Assembly (NCBI RefSeq): GCF_900465055.1
Contig: NZ_LS483250.1
Location: 3,844,001-3,908,000, forward strand
Source of the DNA: Moritella yayanosii
Lineage (GTDB): Bacteria; Pseudomonadota; Gammaproteobacteria; Enterobacterales; Moritellaceae
Length of the DNA stretch: 64,000 bases
Direction: 5' to 3'
The first letter of the stretch is position 1, and every line of letters starts with the position of its first letter. Under the pieces are notes generated by a model. That model was not told where the DNA came from and ran no database searches. It was given only the letters and a program-made list of their open reading frames with translations. Of the stretch, positions 30,965-39,478 are shown piece by piece. The translations under genes were made by a program, and so were the position numbers.

Positions 30965-31960
30965 TTATTGCCAATCCCTGTGGTAGGCGCCTAGCGTGGT
31001 ACTGGTGCCTTCAGAAAGTTGATCGAGTTGCCTATTCCAAGCGGCTTCAACCTGATATTTTTCTGGGTTTTGTTGGTAGCGATCAAGCGCAGCGCGCCAT
31101 ACTTTAGTCACTTGTTCGGTATAGGCTGGACTACGTTGGCGACCTTCAATTTTTACTGCGGCAATATTGGCTTGTGCTAGTTCCGGCACTAATTCAAGCG
31201 TATTTAAGCTGGTTGGTTCTTCTAAAGCATGAAAAACTTTGCCATCCACGTTAAAGCGACCTTTACAAAGTGTCGGGTAGCCGGTTTTTTCATCTGGTTG
31301 GTAACGATCAATCAATATGCCGTTTAAACGTGATTCTAGGCCTTGTTCTGTTTCTTCCCAGCGCACAAATTTGGCCGGTGAACAAGCGCCCACGGTATTC
31401 GGTGATTCACCGGTTAAATAGGATGATAAATAGCAGCGGCCTTCGGCCATGATGCATAAGCTACCAAAGGCAAAAACTTCTAATTCCACATCGGTATTAC
31501 GCGCTAATTGTTTGACTTGATGGATCGACAATACACGTGGTAATACCACCCGACGGACATTAAAATTATTGGTATAAAATTTAATGGCTTCAACATTCGT
31601 TGCCGAGGCTTGCACGGATAAATGCAATTCTAAATCGGGGTGTTTTTTGGTGGCATAATCAAGCACCGCCACATCCGAAATAATGGCGGCATCGACGCCC
31701 ATGTCTGCACAGCGGTCAACAGCCCGTTCCCAGCGCGCTAATTTTCCGGGGTGAGCAAAGGTATTGATCGCGACGTGTAAGTGACGATTGTGACTGCGGA
31801 TATAGTCGACGGCTTTATCGAGTTTCTTATCGGTAAAGTTTAATCCGGCAAAATGGCGGGCATTAGTATCGTCTTTAAAACCGATATAAACCGCGTCAGC
31901 GCCATGGTCGACCGCGGTTTTTAGGGCTGGTAAATTACCAGCAGGGCAGAGTAATTCCAT
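30965..31960 (-). CDS. ubiU: UbiU, O2-independent ubiquinone hydroxylation (U32 family)
   Basis: UbiU is the partner of UbiV in anaerobic ubiquinone synthesis. The 331-aa protein has exactly the E. coli length. Its 4Fe-4S cysteines are at Cys169, Cys176, Cys193 and Cys232, the same positions as reported for E. coli. U32 motifs include MELLCPAGNLPALKTAVDHG at the N-terminus and VKIEGRQRSPAYTEQV near the end. It starts at ATG 31960, divergent from ubiT with a 173-bp spacer in which I found no clear FNR site. Confidence 0.95.
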   Translation of the reverse strand: MELLCPAGNLPALKTAVDHGADAVYIGFKDDTNARHFAGLNFTDKKLDKAVDYIRSHNRHLHVAINTFAHPGKLARWERAVDRCADMGVDAAIISDVAVLDYATKKHPDLELHLSVQASATNVEAIKFYTNNFNVRRVVLPRVLSIHQVKQLARNTDVELEVFAFGSLCIMAEGRCYLSSYLTGESPNTVGACSPAKFVRWEETEQGLESRLNGILIDRYQPDEKTGYPTLCKGRFNVDGKVFHALEEPTSLNTLELVPELAQANIAAVKIEGRQRSPAYTEQVTKVWRAALDRYQQNPEKYQVEAAWNRQLDQLSEGTSTTLGAYHRDWQ

Positions 31961-32133
31961 TGTTATAGTATCTTGAACGATGAATATTGGTGAAAATTGT
32001 AAGGCATCGATGTTTTATTGGATTTGATTTAGGGCAGGATTATCTGAGTTAATTTACTTTAAATTGACTTTGCTTAGGATATGTTCGCCAGTGACGCGCT
32101 AAAATAGTTTTTTTATTCAAGGACTAGACCCTG

Positions 32134-32661
32134 ATGTTACATACTCTACACCGTAAGTTGGTACATACTGTACCTAGATTATTAGCGATACCAGCTAAAA
32201 TATTACCGTTTTCACTGCAAGAGAAAGTACTATCACAGGTATTGAATAGCGTATTCGCTGACGCGCTAGCAGATAATGAGTTTGAGTTTCTTGAGAAAAA
32301 ATGGTTACAGGTTGAAATTACCGACTTAGGCATTAATTGGTTTATTAGTTGCCAAAATAACAAACTTGTTATTGCACCAAAAGCAGATATTACAGATGTC
32401 AGTTTTAAAGCTAACATAAATGAATTAGTGTTAATTACTGCACGCAAAGAAGACCCAGATACGTTATTTTTTCAGCGGCGTTTAAAAATTGAAGGTGATA
32501 CTGAACTCGGTCTTGAAGTAAAAAACATGCTGGATAGTTTTGATCTGGATGAACTACCAAAAGCGGTGACCACATTATTGGCTTATGTTGCTGAGTTTAT
32601 TCAGCAAGGTTTAGCTGAACCAGTATTAAGTAGTCCAGTGAAAGGTAAAGTAATCGCATAA
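32134..32661 (+). CDS. ubiT: UbiT, SCP2-domain accessory factor
   Basis: UbiT is a lipid-binding SCP2-domain protein required for O2-independent ubiquinone synthesis. The 175-aa product has an N-terminal region (1-45) and an SCP2 domain (about 50-145) with ITARKEDPDTLFFQRRLKIE and GDTELGLEVKNMLDSFD. ATG 32134 follows AAGGA. It is divergently oriented from ubiU-ubiV, the conserved yhbT/yhbUV layout. Confidence 0.93.
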   Translation: MLHTLHRKLVHTVPRLLAIPAKILPFSLQEKVLSQVLNSVFADALADNEFEFLEKKWLQVEITDLGINWFISCQNNKLVIAPKADITDVSFKANINELVLITARKEDPDTLFFQRRLKIEGDTELGLEVKNMLDSFDLDELPKAVTTLLAYVAEFIQQGLAEPVLSSPVKGKVIA

Positions 32662-32900
32662 GCACAGACTGAATACTCAACTTTGTCATTGACTGTTATT
32701 TACTGTCATGGCGATGGTGAAGTGGGTATTCGCTTCATACCCATTCCCCTCTTACTCTTTAGTACCATGCCTTAGTATGGTTATAGTATTGCTTTGCGCG
32801 ATAGCTATAGATCTTATGGATGCTTCCCTCATATCATCAATAGATTATACGGATAGAGGCATAACTCAGTCGTGAGTGTCTTGGATGCAAGGAGCATAAG

Positions 32901-33479
32901 GTGAGACTAGTTGTTATTAGTGGTAGTACTCGAAATCGGTCGACAACCATCAAGGTTGCACAGTCTGTATTACAATTAGCCCAGCAGTCCCAATTGTTTA
33001 AGAAAGTGAATTTATTGGATTTTGTTAAAGTTGCTTTGCCTATTTGGGATAAAGCGTTAAAACATGAAATTGCCGACTGGCAAGACGAATGGCAGGAAAC
33101 CGCTGCATTAATGCGACTCGCAGATGCGATTATTATTGTTAGTCCGGAGTGGGAAGAAGAAAGCCTAGATAACTTCTATGCCTTTTGTGAAAGTGACAAT
33201 TTATCTTTATTACCCAGTGTGGTACTACGCGTTGGTAGTAATTGCCGTGGGGCTTATTCACCAACAGAGCTATCGATGGCCAATTTTAGTAAAAATAGTA
33301 CCTGCTTGATCTTGGAACATTTTATTGTCGCGACTATCGATTCGGTGAATAATTGCAAAGAAACTTATTATCCATTTGAATCACCATTAGTAGAACGTAT
33401 ACTGGCTAATTTAGGCTTGATGAAGCAGCTGGTTGATAATGGTGGTTTATTATCTGCCACACGGTTACATCTCGCTTAA
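32901..33479 (+). CDS. NADPH-dependent FMN reductase-like flavoprotein
   Basis: The 192-aa flavodoxin-fold protein begins with the FMN phosphate-binding loop ISGSTRNRST (residues 5-14), typical of NAD(P)H:FMN/quinone reductases. In most relatives the second flavin contact is SPEYN-like; here it reads VSPEWEEESLDNF, so the family fits but a flavin pocket residue differs. GTG 32901 is supported by AAGGAG 6 nt upstream. It lies 18 nt before rimJ, so they likely form an operon. The substrate is unknown. Confidence 0.7.
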   Translation: MRLVVISGSTRNRSTTIKVAQSVLQLAQQSQLFKKVNLLDFVKVALPIWDKALKHEIADWQDEWQETAALMRLADAIIIVSPEWEEESLDNFYAFCESDNLSLLPSVVLRVGSNCRGAYSPTELSMANFSKNSTCLILEHFIVATIDSVNNCKETYYPFESPLVERILANLGLMKQLVDNGGLLSATRLHLA

Positions 33480-33497
33480 TTTTGGCTGAGGTGTTGG

Positions 33498-34076
33498 ATG
33501 TTATCAAAATCCCCCCAATTTGTTACTACGCGTTTAGTTATCCGAGTGGCGATAGCGAGCGATGCTGAAAAATTATGCCAGTATTATGCTCGTAATCAAG
33601 TGCATCTTGCACCTTGGGAGCCGATACGGCGTGACGCTTATTATACGTTGCGTTGGTGGGAACTACGTATTCAGCAAATTCATGCGGAATTTAATGATGC
33701 CAGTGCGATCAATTTTATCGCGTTGACGCCAGATAAATCTGAGATCGTGGCGGTTGCCAATTTTAGTAATATTATTCAAGGTGTGTTTAAGTCCTGTTAT
33801 CTCGGTTATTCAATTTCCAAGGTCTATGAAGGGCAGGGGCTGATGGTCGAGTTTCTGCAAAGCTGTTTAGCGTTCATGTTTGAAAATATGGGACTAAATC
33901 GAGTCATGGCTAATTATATTCCCGCCAATAAACGTAGTGGCGCGTTATTACAGCGACTTGGTTTTGAGCGAGAAGGCTATGCTCGAAAATACCTTAGAAT
34001 TGCCGGGAACTGGCAAGACCATGTATTAACGGCATTATTACATGAAGATTGGTCAGCGAAAAACAGCGAGCTATAA
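33498..34076 (+). CDS. rimJ: Ribosomal protein S5 alanine N-acetyltransferase RimJ
   Basis: This GNAT-fold enzyme acetylates the N-terminal alanine of ribosomal protein S5. It shows TTRLVIRVAI, VANFSNIIQGVFKSCYLGYS, YEGQGLMVEFL (the acetyl-CoA loop) and the strongly conserved MANYIPANKRSGALLQRLGF. It aligns by eye with E. coli RimJ throughout (192 against 194 aa). It follows the flavoprotein gene closely and converges with the ferredoxin gene. Confidence 0.93.
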   Translation: MLSKSPQFVTTRLVIRVAIASDAEKLCQYYARNQVHLAPWEPIRRDAYYTLRWWELRIQQIHAEFNDASAINFIALTPDKSEIVAVANFSNIIQGVFKSCYLGYSISKVYEGQGLMVEFLQSCLAFMFENMGLNRVMANYIPANKRSGALLQRLGFEREGYARKYLRIAGNWQDHVLTALLHEDWSAKNSEL

Positions 34077-34096
34077 GCTCGCCGTTTTTGTCTTTA

Positions 34097-34360
34097 TTAG
34101 CGGGCGGCTTTAGTCGCTTCTTGGACCATGACAAATTTTTCCCATAATGTTTCCTCTGTTTCGACATAATTAGGATCGGTAATTATGCAGTTAATCGGGC
34201 AAACAGTTTTACACGTCGGTTTGTCATAGTGACCCACGCACTCGGTGCATAATAGCGGGTCGATTTCATAAATCTTTGCGCCAAAGGTGATCGCGCCATT
34301 CGGACATTCCGGATCGCACATGTCACAGTTAATACACTTATCATTAATTAATAATGCCAT
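34097..34360 (-). CDS. yfhL: YfhL-family 2[4Fe-4S] ferredoxin
   Basis: This 87-aa ferredoxin has two 4Fe-4S binding motifs. The first is Cys9, 12, 15 and 19; the second uses Cys38, Cys41, Cys50 and Cys54 with a longer spacing (CVGHYDKPTCKTVCP), plus Cys58, typical of the YfhL type. It lies 26 nt downstream of trhP on the same strand. That placement suggests it supplies electrons to the U32 hydroxylase, or to UbiUV close by, which is inference. Confidence 0.93.
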   Translation of the reverse strand: MALLINDKCINCDMCDPECPNGAITFGAKIYEIDPLLCTECVGHYDKPTCKTVCPINCIITDPNYVETEETLWEKFVMVQEATKAAR

Positions 34361-34386
34361 AAGGTTATGTCTTTTTTCCTAATGGA

Positions 34387-35772
34387 TTATTGATGCGGGT
34401 TACGCGTATCTTCACTGTTATGGAAGTTACGCATTAACAATGCGTGATCCAGTGTAACGTCTTCTGGTACTGGCAAATAAACAATATGGCCAGAACCTGG
34501 TGCAACTTCCATTGCTTCACCTTTACGGTTTTCTAATGCTTCAAGCTTGAAGGTGAGATTACCTTGTGGCGTCATTAATTCTAATGAGTCACCCACTAAG
34601 AACTTGTTCTTCACGATCACTTCAGCTAGTCCTTTATCATTACGACCATTGAATTCACCGACAAATTGCTGGGTTTCACTGATTGAATAACCGTAATCAT
34701 AGTTTTGGTATGCATCGTGGGTATGACGGCTTAAGAAACCTTCGGTATAACCACGGTGTGCAAGGTGTTCTAGAGTACCTAATAGCGATGGGTCAAAGTC
34801 ACGGCCTGCAACAGCATCATTAATCGCTTGTTTATATACTTGTGCGGTTCGTGCACAGTAATAGTACGATTTAGTACGACCTTCAATTTTTAATGAATGT
34901 ACGCCCATTTTAGTCAGACGCTCAACGTGTTGGACAGCACGTAGGTCTTTTGAGTTCATGATGTAAGTACCATGCTCATCTTCAAACGCAGGCATATATT
35001 CATTTGGACGACCTTGTTCTTGTAATAAGAAAATTTGGTCAGTCGGTTTACCTTTACCTAATGTCGGCTCGGGTGACTCAGTTTCTGGTGATTTAGTCTC
35101 TGGTATATAAATTTCTGGGTTGGTTGCCACAATATCACCGTGTTCATTTTCAGTGGCCTCATGGGCATCATATTTCCAACGACATGAGTTAGTGCATGAA
35201 CCTTGGTTTGGATCGCGTTTGTTAATGTATCCAGACAGCAGACAGCGACCCGAGTAAGCCATGCACAGTGCGCCATGCACAAATATTTCGATTTCCATGT
35301 CAGGGCAGTGATAACGAATATCTTCAATTTCATCAAGGGATAATTCACGCGATAAGATCACCCGCTTGATGCCTTGAGTATACCAGAATTTTACCGTTGC
35401 CCAGTTCACTGCGTTTGCTTGTACCGACAGGTGAATAATCATATCTGGGAAAGCTTCACGTACCATCATGATCAGACCGGGATCAGACATGATAATGGCA
35501 TCGGGCTGCATGGCGATGATCGGGGTTAGATCACGAATGAAAGTTTTTAACTTGGAGTTATGAGGTTGGATATTACACACCACATAGAATTGTTTACCAA
35601 GCGCATGTGCTTCGTTGATACCAATTTCTAGGTTTTCTAAGCTAAATTCATTGTTACGAACACGTAGGCTATAGCGTGGTTGGCCAGCGTACACAGCATC
35701 AGCACCATAAGCGAAAGCATAACGCATGTTCTTTAGTGAACCGGCTGGGGAAAGTAATTCTGGAGTAAACAT
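34387..35772 (-). CDS. trhP: tRNA hydroxylation protein TrhP (YegQ, U32 family)
   Basis: TrhP forms 5-hydroxyuridine at wobble position 34 of tRNAs in E. coli. The 461-aa protein matches YegQ closely: MFTPELLSPAGSLKNMRYAF, YAGQPRYSLRVRNNEF, then the Cys-containing HGALCMAYSGRCLLSGYINK and GSCTNSCRW that bind the Fe-S cluster. KIEGRTKSYYYCARTAQVYK follows. Around residues 222-235 there is a Pro/Glu/Ser/Thr stretch with PET and PEP repeats longer than in E. coli. GAGG lies 5 nt before ATG 35772. yfhL is immediately downstream. Confidence 0.95.
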   Translation of the reverse strand: MFTPELLSPAGSLKNMRYAFAYGADAVYAGQPRYSLRVRNNEFSLENLEIGINEAHALGKQFYVVCNIQPHNSKLKTFIRDLTPIIAMQPDAIIMSDPGLIMMVREAFPDMIIHLSVQANAVNWATVKFWYTQGIKRVILSRELSLDEIEDIRYHCPDMEIEIFVHGALCMAYSGRCLLSGYINKRDPNQGSCTNSCRWKYDAHEATENEHGDIVATNPEIYIPETKSPETESPEPTLGKGKPTDQIFLLQEQGRPNEYMPAFEDEHGTYIMNSKDLRAVQHVERLTKMGVHSLKIEGRTKSYYYCARTAQVYKQAINDAVAGRDFDPSLLGTLEHLAHRGYTEGFLSRHTHDAYQNYDYGYSISETQQFVGEFNGRNDKGLAEVIVKNKFLVGDSLELMTPQGNLTFKLEALENRKGEAMEVAPGSGHIVYLPVPEDVTLDHALLMRNFHNSEDTRNPHQ

Positions 35773-35956
35773 GTCAACCTCAATTTTTATCTGAGTTCAA
35801 GTCAGGGAATACCCTTAGGGCATCAAGGTTCGCGATTCTACGTGTTGATTGGTGAGCTGGCCTTGATCTAGATCAGGTTTTATTTAATCGTGATCGAGAA
35901 TGGTTACTGATATCTGCAAGGGTGGATGGCAAGATAGTGATGTCAAAGTCGGAAAC

Positions 35957-35986
35957 AAAAAGCTCAGAACAAGTCTGAGCTTTTTT
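35957..35986 (-). terminator. Terminator of nptA
   Basis: A perfect 12-bp stem (35957-35968 with 35974-35985, 5-nt loop) has T residues on the 3' side in both directions. It lies 45 bp past the nptA stop. Confidence 0.88.
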
Positions 35987-36029
35987 ACATGGATGGCTAA
36001 TTGTTTACTGCCATAGGTTGTTTGTGATA

Positions 36030-37208
36030 TTAGTTAAACACAATCATCAGGCCCGGTAGCGCGAAGAAGACTCCAATCACATAACCAAAAGCGATGAATT
36101 TATTTTCTGTACCTTGGCGTGCTAATGCTTCTGCACACTTAATTGGGATCTCACGTAGTACTGGGATACCGTAAATAAGCGCGACTGCGAATACGTTGAA
36201 CATAACGTGTACCAGTGCAATCGTCATTGCTAGTTGCGCTGTATCACCACTGATTGATGTTGCTGCCAGTAATGCGGTAATTGTGGTACCGATATTCGCA
36301 CCCAACGTGAAGGGGAAAATCTGACGTGTGGTAAACACACCGCTACCCGCTAGTGGGATCATCAAGCTGGTTGTTGTTGATGATGATTGCACCATTATGG
36401 TTACCGCTGTACCCGATAGAATACCACCGATTGGACCGCGACCAATAGCATTGTGTAACACGGTTTTAGCACGACCAACCATCACGGCTTTTAATACTTT
36501 GCCGAGGAAGGTCACCGAGAAACCAATCATGAAGATACCGATGAATACCATAACCAGGCCAGTGGTGCTGGTTTCGAATGGTAATGCGGATGCAAGTTCT
36601 TTAATTTGGTTTACCGCTGGTTTTGTTAACGGTTTAATAAAGTTGAATTCTTTAATGCTTAAGCTGCTGCTACCAACAAAGAATTCGGCTAGGTAAGTTG
36701 CCATTTTTTCAAGCATACCAAAGGCAATTTCCAGTGGCAGGAAAATAGCAACGGCAAGAATGTTAAAGAAGTCATGTACAGTTGCAGCACTAAATGCACG
36801 CTGGAACTCTTGTTTGTCACGGATATGACCCATGCTGACAAAGGTATTGGTGATTGTCGTGCCCATATTGGCACCCATCACCATCGGGATTGCGATTGAA
36901 ATTGGTAAGCCACCGGCTACAAGACCAACAATGACCGATGTCACGGTACTTGAAGACTGTACCAATGCTGTTACTAGGATACCTAATAATAAGGCCACAA
37001 ATGGGTTAGTTGCGAAAGCGAAAATTTGTTCTGCACCAGCGCTACCACCGGAGAATATTTTAAAGCCTCCACTTACTGTAGATACGGCTACCAATACGAA
37101 GTATACCAATACGGCTACGCTTACCCAGCTGAATATTTTTTGCATTGTGCTTGGGTTCAATTCAATTGCTTCGTTATTTTTCATCTCTAAATACCATTTT
37201 ATCTGCAT
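36030..37208 (-). CDS. nptA: Na+/phosphate symporter NptA
   Basis: This inner-membrane Na/Pi cotransporter (PNaS family) imports phosphate with sodium, as described for Vibrio cholerae NptA. The two inverted family repeats each carry the substrate motif: QSSSTVTS (starting near residue 84) and QSSSTTTS (near 267), with GANMGTTITNT and GANIGTTITALL beside them. About 8-10 membrane segments are visible. The start is ATG 37208 or ATG 37184, neither with a strong ribosome-binding site. A PhoB box lies upstream, so it likely belongs to the Pho regulon with the pst and phoBR genes nearby. Confidence 0.92.
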   Translation of the reverse strand: MQIKWYLEMKNNEAIELNPSTMQKIFSWVSVAVLVYFVLVAVSTVSGGFKIFSGGSAGAEQIFAFATNPFVALLLGILVTALVQSSSTVTSVIVGLVAGGLPISIAIPMVMGANMGTTITNTFVSMGHIRDKQEFQRAFSAATVHDFFNILAVAIFLPLEIAFGMLEKMATYLAEFFVGSSSLSIKEFNFIKPLTKPAVNQIKELASALPFETSTTGLVMVFIGIFMIGFSVTFLGKVLKAVMVGRAKTVLHNAIGRGPIGGILSGTAVTIMVQSSSTTTSLMIPLAGSGVFTTRQIFPFTLGANIGTTITALLAATSISGDTAQLAMTIALVHVMFNVFAVALIYGIPVLREIPIKCAEALARQGTENKFIAFGYVIGVFFALPGLMIVFN

Positions 37209-37243
37209 CAAATGACAGATTGTTTAATTAGTTGACGAGAGGG

Positions 37244-37277
37244 ATTAAAACAAAGTTATGTGACAGAAATATTACAG
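37244..37277 (-). promoter_or_regulatory. PhoB box and -10 element upstream of nptA
   Basis: The minus strand at 37260-37277 reads CTGTAATATTTCTGTCAC, a good match to the PhoB box (CTGTCAT-N4-CTGTCAT). Ten bp further is TTTAAT (37244-37249). This spacing is the same as at pstS and pstC. The rest of the 37212-37580 spacer is AT-rich with no reading frame of note. Confidence 0.8.
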
Positions 37278-37541
37278 TGTATTATTAATGTCATAAAAAA
37301 TGAGAATTACTATTTAAGTTACTGTTTTATATTTATTAATTTGTCGTGTTTATTTTATGTGTTGGTTTTTATGGATGTGTGAATGGACTGTTTTGTTGGC
37401 TTTTAGAGGTCAGAAATAGCAATTGTGACAGTCTTGTCATGTTAATTGAGTGGCCAAAACCGGTGACATCGGGAATAAAATAGAAAATTGAATTAAGGAA
37501 TAATAAATGCGAAGGCTAGGCTGAAAATGTTTGGTTGAAGA

Positions 37542-37569
37542 TGCAGTATACAGAAGCCTGTATACTGCA
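37542..37569 (-). terminator. Perfect 12-bp hairpin after rdgC
   Basis: Arms 37542-37553 and 37558-37569 match perfectly with a 4-nt loop. On the minus strand it ends the rdgC transcript, but only TCTTC follows, so the T-tract is weak. It could instead be an mRNA-stabilising or binding site. Confidence 0.6.
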
Positions 37570-37580
37570 AGCGTGCATTA

Positions 37581-38498
37581 TTATTTTGATGTGGTTGCTG
37601 CTTCGCCGCCTAATGCTGTGATCAGGTCTGGGATAAAGCGCATTAACTCGCCAGTCATTAAGGCAAAATCGGCATCAAATTTAGCAGCGTAATCATCGGT
37701 CGCTACATCATCATTTTGTTCTCTGATGAGATCACTAAATTTAAGACGTTTTACTGACATGTCTTCGCCAAGTAAGAAAGACAGTGATTCACTCCAGTCT
37801 AGGGCTAATTTAGTGACTAATTTGTCTGCGTTAAGATGGTGTTTGATCTCGTCACTGGTTAAGTCTTGTTCTTTACAACGAATAATGCCGCCATGTTCAA
37901 GTACAGAGCGTAATTCAGCTTCGTCACCTAATTCAAAACCCGGTGCCGCACTGCCGTTATTTAACCATTCGGTCATGGTGATATCGGCTGGCGAGGTTAA
38001 AGCAACAGGCACAACAGGTAGACTACCAACACACTTACGTAATAAAGCAATGAGGTCTTCGGCTTTTTTAGCGCTTGATGCATCAACCACTAATAAGTTT
38101 TGTGAAGGACAGATCCAAGCAAATGTTTGGCTACTACGCGGGAATGCACGTGGTAATAGTTGATGAACGATATCTTCTTTTAGTGCATCTTTTTCTTTTT
38201 TCTTTAGACCACGGCCTTGTTCTGCTTCAATCGTATCAATTTTTTCTTGTAGCATGTCTTTGACAACGGATGCGGGTAATACTTTGTCTTCTTTTTTCGC
38301 ACAGATCAGGATGTGGTCTGTTATGCCATGCGTTAAAGCCTGACCAGATTTACCCAGTGGTTTGACCCAACCGAACTTGGACAAATCCTGGCTACCGCAA
38401 GGGGTAAAAGGAAAATCAGCTAACTTGGTTTCAAGTTGTTCAATATCTAATTCAAATGGACGAGTGAAACGATAAATTAGTAAGTTTTTAAACCACAT
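37581..38498 (-). CDS. rdgC: Recombination-associated protein RdgC
   Basis: RdgC is a nucleoid-associated DNA-binding protein that forms a ring dimer and limits RecA activity. The 305-aa product begins MWFKNLLIYRFTRPFELD and has the conserved GWVKPLG and LLPRAFPRSSQTFAWICP segments. Length agrees with E. coli (303). It stands alone between nptA and phoB, divergent from phoB. Confidence 0.96.
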   Translation of the reverse strand: MWFKNLLIYRFTRPFELDIEQLETKLADFPFTPCGSQDLSKFGWVKPLGKSGQALTHGITDHILICAKKEDKVLPASVVKDMLQEKIDTIEAEQGRGLKKKEKDALKEDIVHQLLPRAFPRSSQTFAWICPSQNLLVVDASSAKKAEDLIALLRKCVGSLPVVPVALTSPADITMTEWLNNGSAAPGFELGDEAELRSVLEHGGIIRCKEQDLTSDEIKHHLNADKLVTKLALDWSESLSFLLGEDMSVKRLKFSDLIREQNDDVATDDYAAKFDADFALMTGELMRFIPDLITALGGEAATTSK

Positions 38499-38689
38499 TA
38501 TAGCAGGACCTTGGTATCAACTGTTTGGATAACCAGTATACTCAAGGATGTTGGAAATACAAGTTTGGCTCCTCGCTAAAAGTGCACTAATCAAGCGGTT
38601 AATTTAATGGTTACTGGTGTCATTGAAATGCATGGGTTATTTATGACGTTTGTTCGGTTTTAATCGTGTTTTTAATAAAAAATTCATTA

Positions 38690-38723
38690 ATGTAATAATT
38701 CTGAAACATATTGAGCTGATAAT
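38690..38723 (+). promoter_or_regulatory. Putative PhoB box and -10 upstream of phoB
   Basis: ATGTAATAATTCTGAAAC (38690-38707) keeps the TGT-AT and CTG-A-like positions of a PhoB box. It is followed after exactly 10 bp by GATAAT (38718-38723), the same geometry as the stronger boxes here. The sequence match alone is moderate. Confidence 0.55.
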
Positions 38724-38769
38724 TGCTTTAAGTTAAAGTCGGAAGATAAATGGTATAAGGATATTTAAA

Positions 38770-39456
38770 GTGTCTAAGCGAATTTTAGTAGTTGAAGATG
38801 AACTAGCGATCCGTGAAATGCTGTGTTTTGCGTTAGAGCAAAAAGGATTTGAGGTTGTCGAAGCTGGGGATTATAACGAAGCGGTAGAGCGGCTGGTCGA
38901 ACCTTACCCTAATTTAATCTTATTAGATTGGATGTTGCCGGGTGGTAGTGGCATTAAATATATTAAACACCTAAAATCTCAACCACATTTATCCGCGATC
39001 CCAGTGGTGATGTTAACCGCACGTGGTGAAGAAGAGGATAAGGTGAAAGGTTTGGAAGTGGGCGCGGATGATTATATTACCAAACCATTTTCACCAAAAG
39101 AATTGATTGCCCGGTTAAATGCGGTAATGCGTCGCGTTGCCCCAATGACACAAGATACTGTGATTGATATTCACGGTTTACAACTTGATCCTGTGGCGCA
39201 TCGCGTCTCAGCGAATGATACCGTGATTGATATTGGTCCCACTGAATTTAAATTATTACACTTTTTTATGACCCATCCAGAACGCGTATATAGCCGAGAG
39301 CAGTTATTAGATAATGTTTGGGGGTTGAATGTGTATGTTGAAGACCGTACGGTTGATGTGCATATCCGTCGTCTACGTAAAGCATTAACACCGAGTGAAC
39401 ATGACAAATATGTACAAACAGTGCGTGGTGCAGGTTATCGCTTCTCGATACGTTAA
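38770..39456 (+). CDS. phoB: Phosphate response regulator PhoB
   Basis: PhoB activates phosphate-starvation genes when phosphorylated by PhoR. The receiver domain has the acidic pocket Glu9/Asp10, phospho-acceptor Asp53 (LLDWMLPGG) and the conserved Lys in [15 protein letters not shown]. The C-terminal winged-helix domain (about 130-226) has [15 protein letters not shown]. It starts with GTG 38770, preceded by AAGG with 9-nt spacing. phoR follows 22 nt later. Confidence 0.97.
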   Translation: MSKRILVVEDELAIREMLCFALEQKGFEVVEAGDYNEAVERLVEPYPNLILLDWMLPGGSGIKYIKHLKSQPHLSAIPVVMLTARGEEEDKVKGLEVGADDYITKPFSPKELIARLNAVMRRVAPMTQDTVIDIHGLQLDPVAHRVSANDTVIDIGPTEFKLLHFFMTHPERVYSREQLLDNVWGLNVYVEDRTVDVHIRRLRKALTPSEHDKYVQTVRGAGYRFSIR

Positions 39457-39478
39457 TCATGAGAGTTGAAGTTTCAAT

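Noticed and set aside
31961-32133. FNR site in the ubiU-ubiT spacer
   Set aside because: Expected from knowledge of anaerobic ubiquinone genes, but no TTGAT-N4-ATCAA sequence was found.
32682-32711. TGTCAT-like triple repeat upstream of the flavoprotein-rimJ pair, resembling a PhoB box
   Set aside because: The half-sites recur every 10 bp instead of 11, no -10 follows at 10 bp, and it is about 190 bp from the start codon.
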